A stretch of DNA of 64,000 bases. It comes from Hepsetus odoe. Its lineage: Eukaryota > Chordata > Actinopteri > Characiformes > Hepsetidae. The notes beneath the pieces were generated by a model. The model searched no databases. It was not told the origin of the DNA and saw only the letters and a list, made by a program, of their open reading frames with translations. Positions 58,240-64,000 of the stretch are shown in pieces (position 1 is the first letter of the stretch; the number at the start of each line of letters is the position of its first letter). The stretch covers positions 18,613,061-18,677,060 of the forward strand of contig CM029387.1 in the NCBI GenBank assembly GCA_017165825.1, read 5' to 3'. A program made the position numbers and the translations under genes.

Positions 58240-58985
58240 TTGTAATGAACACGATGGACTGAAAACTTCTTTGTCCTCCCTTCTAATCACACGGCAGATG
58301 CATTGATGAGATTTGGGGTCAGCACACAAACGGGCCGAGTCATGTAGGCCGTTGCTTTTCCCGATGCCAGGCTATGTCTTATCTGGTCCCCTTTCTCTTA
58401 TCCTGAATGCACTTTCTGTGCCCCCGGGCAGGTATTACTTTCCCACTGGCCATGTGCAAGATCCACATACTGCGCACCATAAAGGAGTTCATGTCTCGGC
58501 AGAGAGAGACGAGGGGGAAAGAGAAGGGTTCGCCGTGATAACACAGGAGCCGCGCAGTCTGTAGGCTGTCGCTCTAATTTTTCCCCACAAACAAAAGGCA
58601 GAGTGTTAGATTTCCCAGCCACTCTCACTCCCATTGTCAAAGTGAGAAAGCCAACCAGACCGGCAGACATGATACGTGTTCTCAGCCTTGAAAACAACAG
58701 ACCACCTTGTGTGGATTCCTACCACAGGTCAGCGCGGCATGGCCGACTTCTGAACCAGTTTTCCTTCTGTACGACCTTTGTCTTTTGTTTAATTTTGTCG
58801 CCTAAAAACAGTGTCAAGATTTGCGCCGCGCTCTCAGAAAGGCTGGCCCAGCCGCCTTTAGATAATTCTCCTTTCAGGCATTCTCAGCAGTCTGAGAGCG
58901 TCGCGGAACTGCTCACCGGGCCTTTTTTATCCATACAGGTGGATATCAATGGGATCTACAGTGACACAACAAGCCTCTTTTGCTA
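58240..58985. promoter_or_regulatory. candidate conserved non-coding cluster
   Basis: Unique, CpG-containing, high-complexity sequence: ACGGCAGATGCATTGATGAG, CGGGCCGAGTCATGTAGGCC, GATGCCAGGCTATGTCTTAT, GCAGACATGATACGTGTTCT and CTGAGAGCGTCGCGGAACTG. The 127-codon open frame at 58603-58986 shows no domain. It may be a regulatory element; unverified. Confidence 0.3.
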
Positions 58986-59542
58986 AGTGGTCAGTGGGTC
59001 CGCAACCCCTTTTATTGATCTCCTGGGACTCTAAGATGACAAGATTAACTTTAACCTCAAAGGCAACCATAATTCATTTCCTCAGTCTCATAACTACATA
59101 AATTACTGTGCAAAAGTCAAGCCACCCTTTCATTTAAACATGTTCCAGTAAAAACAGGCAGGATACAGGCAGAAGGGATAGTTTCCCATGTTTATTGTAA
59201 ATCTTTGATGCTGCTTGTATCTTCTTCACCTCATGACCCAGTTAATCCAGTAACAAAGCTCAGAGCCACATGGTTTCAGTGTTTACATATTTCTTTGTTT
59301 GGAGGTATATTTCTGCATCTTTCCCTTTACATATTTTTACAGATTCAAGGTGTACATAATATTATTGCTAGATTTATTTTTATCTACCATATTTTTCTCA
59401 ACTGTGTTTTGTGTATGTGACAAATAAACTTCTTGAATCAGATTTTCTCTCATGTGAAAGCTTTTAAGTGCCGTTTATCTTATGGTTTGTTAGAATCAAG
59501 AATTGTATGGTTGTTTGGAGTACCATGTTTGATCACCAGATT
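58986..59542. other. intergenic, possible Tc1 end fragment
   Basis: ATTACTGTGCAAAAGTCAAG at 59102-59121 resembles a Tc1/mariner outer end. Nothing else is recognised. Confidence 0.35.
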
Positions 59543-59753
59543 GAGTGAGCGAATATTCTTGTCATTGTAAAACACAGCACATCACACAGTGAGACACAAC
59601 AAAATTCACCCTCTGCATTTTACCCACACACACCGTGCAGCCGGGGGCAGCTGTTGAAAGCACCCAAGGGTACCTCAGGGCAACCTTCTGATTCGAACCC
59701 ATGACCGTCCGATCCAGGGGCCAACTCTCTAACCAACAGGCCACCGCTGCCCC
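59543..59753 (-). mobile_element. SINE family A copy
   Basis: On the minus strand: GGGGCAGCGGTGGCCTGTTG, GTTGCCCTGAGGTACCCTTG, ending TACAATGACAAGAATATTCG. The segment between the TTGCCCTGAGG words and the CTGCTGCAC-like words is shortened. Confidence 0.85.
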
Positions 59754-61220
59754 TATTAACAGATCTGATGAATATATATGAATATTTAGTGAAATATATG
59801 TTTGGACAATAAAAAATGAATATCTTGTACTTAACGCCTTGTTTGACTAGAAATAAACCAAAAAATGTGCTTGTTTGTACTGCAAATAATTAGTGTCATA
59901 GTTGTTAGTGGTTAGTATATAAAGCTCATAGTTCTTTAATGAGGACTTTCTGAATGGGCCAGTATTGATTTTTCTTCAGCCTGTGACTATTTAGAGTTGC
60001 TCTGTAAATATGAATGGTAGGACCCTGGCCAGTTGTGGGCCACACTGTGCTCGCCTCTCAAATTGAACAGTGATAAACAGTCTGGGTTCATCGATGTCTG
60101 TCTTCATTCATACATATAAGGTACAAAAAAGGGGTTGTGTATGATCTTTACTCACTCAGCCTTAAATGACTGTAATTTAGAGCCAGTGGGACGACTGTCA
60201 TTTCAAAAGCACTTCTTCAGACCTTCAGGGGGCGGGTGAATCAGGCACTTCAAGCCTGTGCCCTTGAGGCAAAGGAATGTTTGTGCTGATGTTTTTCTGC
60301 ACCACAAGGTCTACCAACATGAGAGTCAGATGAGCTTGGCTGTCAGTAAAGACTTACATAATGCGTTTCATGTGTAAATAGAGACATAAAGTTTCCTGCT
60401 GAATTACTACTGAGTGGCATAGAGCCTGGTGCATTGTTGAAGACAGACTTTTCAGCTCAAGTCATGTCACAGACACTTATGACTTAAATAAAAAATTTAA
60501 ACATCAATACAATTGTAAAAACACCAACTTACCTCTCACTGGTGCAGCACTTATCCCCAAGGTCTATTTATGATGTTTTTGTGCTTTTATGTGGAAAAAC
60601 AGATGTATTTCATCCTTGAGATAAATGAACTTGCAACTTCTCTTTTCCCTTTAGAATTAAACAGGCCGTTTATTGTGCTTTTAGGTATAATGTTTCTAAC
60701 TGCTCTCATTGGCTGCTCTGTATGCTGTGCCATTTTAAAAGCAGCCCAGGATGAAACACTCTTCATAACTTCAGGCTGAATGATGGGGCTAACATGCTGA
60801 GATGTGAACAGGATGCGTGTAAAGAGGTTGTTGTTTTCGCAACGTCACAAACACAGTAAATTTAGAAAGGATTGTTTTGGAGCATGTGCCCGGGATGGAC
60901 TCAAGAGTCAACGTTTCAACACTTGCTAATACTCACATAATAAACACTTTAATATGTGAAAAAGTAAGTGTTTTCCATGATATGGTAGCAACCCAATCAT
61001 GAAATTTCATGGCTGATTATTTTTTCAGTAGGGCTGACTACATAAGCATTTCTTGTCTGATATATTACTAAAATGCCTGCAAACCTGTTGTGACTGGTGA
61101 GATAAGATCATTAAATGGATGATTATTATAATGTTCCAAACCCCAGGATCCTTGGTTCTGTGACCAGGCCTGGCTTCCTGGCTTCAGTTCCCTGATGGGG
61201 AGTGTGAATGCTTTATAGTT
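59754..61220. other. intergenic, nothing firm
   Basis: Unique sequence. About 60010-60300 is more complex (TCAAATTGAACAGTGATAAA, CTTCAGGGGGCGGGTGAATC) and could be conserved. No gene is recognised. Confidence 0.3.
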
Positions 61221-61224
61221 CTGT

Positions 61225-61400
61225 GATGTACTGTTTAGGGATGAGTTTGAATCCCAGATCAGTAGGTTGATTTGAGTAGGTTGACCCTTGAGCAAGGTAC
61301 TGTCCCATCACTGCTCCCTGGTTGCTTTAAATAGCTGCCCCCTGCTGCACGGCGTGTATGGGTGAAATGCAGAGGTTGCATTTTGTTGTGTTTCAACAAT
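61225..61400 (+). mobile_element. SINE family A copy, head decayed
   Basis: GAGTTTGAATCCCAGATCAG, GACCCTTGAGCAAGGTACTG, GCTGCCCCCTGCTGCACGGC and GGTGAAATGCAGAGGTTGCA. The A-box part is unrecognisable and the CACAATGACAAG tail is missing. Confidence 0.75.
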
Positions 61401-62369
61401 CAGTTCACATGTGGAACCCTGTCTAACAGGTGGAATTATAAATAACTTACAAGATTCAAAAATTAATGAACTGCAAAGTGTTTGCAATGTTTAAAATCAA
61501 GCTGAATTCTGAATTGAGGTGTGTGTTGGGGGGGTTGGTTATGTTTGTTCAACCTGTGTTGTTCATTAGTTCATTCTTAACCCATGTTTTGGGAAGAAAC
61601 AGCAGGGGGCAATCTAACCCCTATAGGGATTTGTAATGGTTCAGGCCACATGTTCTAAAAAATGACAACCAACATAATCTTCTGTTTAGGGAGAGACTCT
61701 CTTTTGGCGGGGCCTGTGGAGGCTTTATTTGCTGAGTGATAATAATAATTACTTCTTCGCCCCTTTACACAGGACGTCGAAGTGATAAAGAAGTCTCAGA
61801 AAGGACATACCATCAAAACTTAGATTTAAAACAGCCACTGAAGTAGAACGCATGTCTCACATCCAAATTCAACATGTGTCATCTATTCACTGAATGAACA
61901 ATTCTTTTACAGTCACATGGTTTTGAAAAAATGCTCAGCATAAGAACAGAGAGGGGAAAAAAGTACGAAAACGTTCCTCGATCAGGGAGAAACAGGTATG
62001 CAAATCACAGTCCTGTTCCATTTACAGCCTTTTCACTTTTTCTTAATTGCAATAAGCAAAGGAACAGGCATGCCTTGATTGCATTGTAAAAGGAGCTGGA
62101 CTGACGGACTGAAGTAGCTAAAGATTTTGTTTGTTAAATTATTGCCATAACCCATCAACTATTACATATCATCAATCATCATTTTAGCTCATTACCACAC
62201 TATAACCTATATTTGTGCATGTTATTTCCTGCTTTACCATATTATTATTAGTAGTAGTTGTATTATAGAATGTGGAGCTATTTGTACATATGTTGTTCCT
62301 GTAGCTTCATGCATGTCAGAGGAATTGTGGGTGGTCATTTTAGGTGTCCCTAGGTGTGAGTTTGCCCTG
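61401..62369. other. intergenic, nothing recognised
   Basis: Unique AT-rich sequence with an ATT-rich patch at 62240-62250. Confidence 0.4.
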
Positions 62370-62465
62370 CAATGAACTGGCATTTCTCTGTTTTTCGCCC
62401 TATGGGTCCCGGGACAGGCTCCAGCACCCATGTTAGGATAAGCAGATAAAGGATTGATAGATAGC
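62370..62465 (+). repeat. decayed (ATGG)-type retroelement 3' fragment
   Basis: GCAATGAACTGGCATTTCTC, GGGACAGGCTCCAGCACCCA, GGATAAGCAGATAAAGGATT and a short GATAGATAG end follow the same layout as the bodies at 12486 and 35283. Confidence 0.6.
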
Positions 62466-62781
62466 GAGCATGCACCACTGAGCGCTGATTCAACATCGAC
62501 TCCCCTAAACCAGGCTTAAGATAAAGCCCTACAACTCTGAGGAAGCATATGATGGGATTACCCTCACACATTCGATATGTAGTGACCATTTATTCAATAT
62601 TGATCCTGGCAGCTTATCAGTGGGAAAATGCTGAAAGCTGATGGAAATATGTCCGAAACATTCCACAGATGAAACAGACACATGATGTTTCACAGGTGAT
62701 ACAACACAGTTGTTCTTTTGGTAGATTTTTTGTTATAATAACCAGTGAATGTATTCTGTTGAATCTCGTGATTTGCCATTT

Positions 62782-62980
62782 TCATTTACATTGACAGCAT
62801 TTAGCAGATGCTCCAATCCAGAGTGACTTCCATCTCCTGATTACAGGGACAGTTTCCCCTGAGCTGTTTGGGGTTGCGGTTTTTGCTCAGGAACCCATTA
62901 ATTGTGGATGGTGGTGGTGCTGGGGGTGGGATTTGAACCTCTTGGTCCATAAATCCTACCACTACACCACCAGCACCACA
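62782..62980 (-). mobile_element. SINE family B, full-length copy
   Basis: On the minus strand: GTGGTGCTGGTGGTGTAGTG, ending with TCTGCTAAATG-like words and TGTAAATG. More diverged than the 28195 copy; a GGTGGTGGTGCTGGGGGTGG expansion lies in the middle. Confidence 0.8.
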
Positions 62981-64000
62981 TTTAATTTGCTTCCTACTAA
63001 ATTTACTTTGGGGGCTATACTGTAAAAATTTATGTCTCAGCTTTCAGATCATATATATTATATATGAAGGTCTATATCTGATGCTCCTACTTTGCAAGTG
63101 AGAACCACCTAATGACTATGCATTTAGATGTAAAGAAAATATGGGAAATAAGACATGGCTAGCAGAAGATACCTGCGTATATAATAATTAAATCAAATGT
63201 CATTTCTGCTGCAACTTCACTCCAGCCTTAGCCAATCAAATCTGTAGCTCCTTCAGAGAGCCTGTTGTCTTTTCTCTTCCTTAAAAAAATTAGCTGAAAA
63301 TGTAACCATTCCTGGGTCATCTTAAGTCCTCATCTTAATTAAAAAATGATGGACTATAAACCTGTAATTATGCCATGAGTGATCTTAAGGAGAAACCTGA
63401 GACTGCATCTTTTAGCAACTGCTTTAATGCATATTATCAGACTTGTCCCTTCCTGTGATCAACACCAACTACTAAATTCTCTGATTTATTAAAATCACTC
63501 CTGTTTTCCCCACTCTGACAATGTCCTGCCTACTAGAAAGGCACCTTTCTGTTGGAAATGAGTGTAGAGCATAGTATGACTGCAAAGGCTAAATGATCAT
63601 TTATAAAATGCTATGTGGAAGAAAAGAATAAATGTAATATCGAAGAAATCGAGGTCGTTTTTACAACTTAGCTTTAATAGTGAAGCAAAGAGTATGCTGC
63701 AAAATAAATTAGATATAAAACATAACAAGCACATTTGTTCATTTGTACAACAATGCATCTTATCACCTCATGTTGAATATCTGTACATACAAAGTTAACA
63801 TTTTTAATGTCCAAAAGCTTCCTTCGATATCACAATGTTGGTTTTGCCAAAACCAATGCAGTCATTTTTTCATTGAAGTTCATATCTCATCTCGCTGCCC
63901 GACAAATAGCTCCACCATTTTTTTTTTTTTTTTGTCTCACCAGACTGTGCGGTAGTTGTAAGATCATGGCAGTAAACGCATGAACAGGCATATGGTGAGA
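62981..64000. other. intergenic, nothing recognised
   Basis: AT-rich unique sequence with a poly-T run near 63918-63933. No supported gene to the end of the window. Confidence 0.4.

Noticed and set aside
8331..64000. CRISPR arrays, operons, prophage or bacterial-type systems
   Set aside because: The window is vertebrate DNA with introns, SINEs and LINEs. The regular repeats present are microsatellites and one minisatellite without spacers.

Overview
The window reads as teleost fish chromosomal DNA. Genes are split by introns with GT/AG boundaries, and the intergenic DNA is AT-rich. The repeats are Tc1/mariner relics, L2-like and RTE-like LINE pieces, and many tRNA-headed SINEs resembling the Mermaid type described from zebrafish and catfish. 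An otophysan fish (catfish, characin or knifefish type) is a reasonable guess, but it is inferred from repeat character only.

Only two genes are recognised, both within the first 8.3 kb. The last three coding exons of a RalA GTPase gene (rala, + strand, 4-2886) stand tail-to-tail with a complete two-exon mplkip gene (TTDN1, - strand, 7727-7031). RALA and MPLKIP also lie in the same region of human 7p14.1, so this looks like conserved local synteny. The roughly 4 kb between the two stop codons holds the presumed 3' UTRs and a decayed Tc1/mariner copy. The mplkip 5' flank holds a GTACTT-rich repeat and a GC box.

From about 8.3 kb to 64 kb no protein-coding exon could be recognised. I looked by eye for sugct, the human neighbour beyond MPLKIP, and did not find it. 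This part contains:
- at least 13 copies, whole or partial, of one tRNA-headed SINE family (SINE-A) that carries at least three different 3' bodies;
- four pieces of a second SINE (SINE-B) and one copy each of two more;
- an L2-like LINE (30430-32987) with frameshifts and a lost catalytic aspartate, plus a 3'-end-only copy of it near 39.8 kb;
- RTE-like LINE pieces and (ATGG)n-tailed fragments;
- at least seven Tc1/mariner relics or deletion derivatives;
- microsatellites, several clean hairpins, and a 36-bp tandem repeat with a CRE-like core that is interrupted by an RTE fragment.

Several unique, high-complexity blocks (near 10.9, 14.8, 22.9, 25.1, 39.2, 48.5, 51.3, 54-55.5 and 58.5 kb) look like candidate conserved non-coding elements. 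That is pattern judgement and was not tested by alignment. No undescribed biological system was found. The most distinctive observations are the wobble-tolerant inverted repeat at 40846-40966, the split CRE-like minisatellite at 56829-57412, the duplicated dyad element at 54793 and 55464, and the SINE body swapping.
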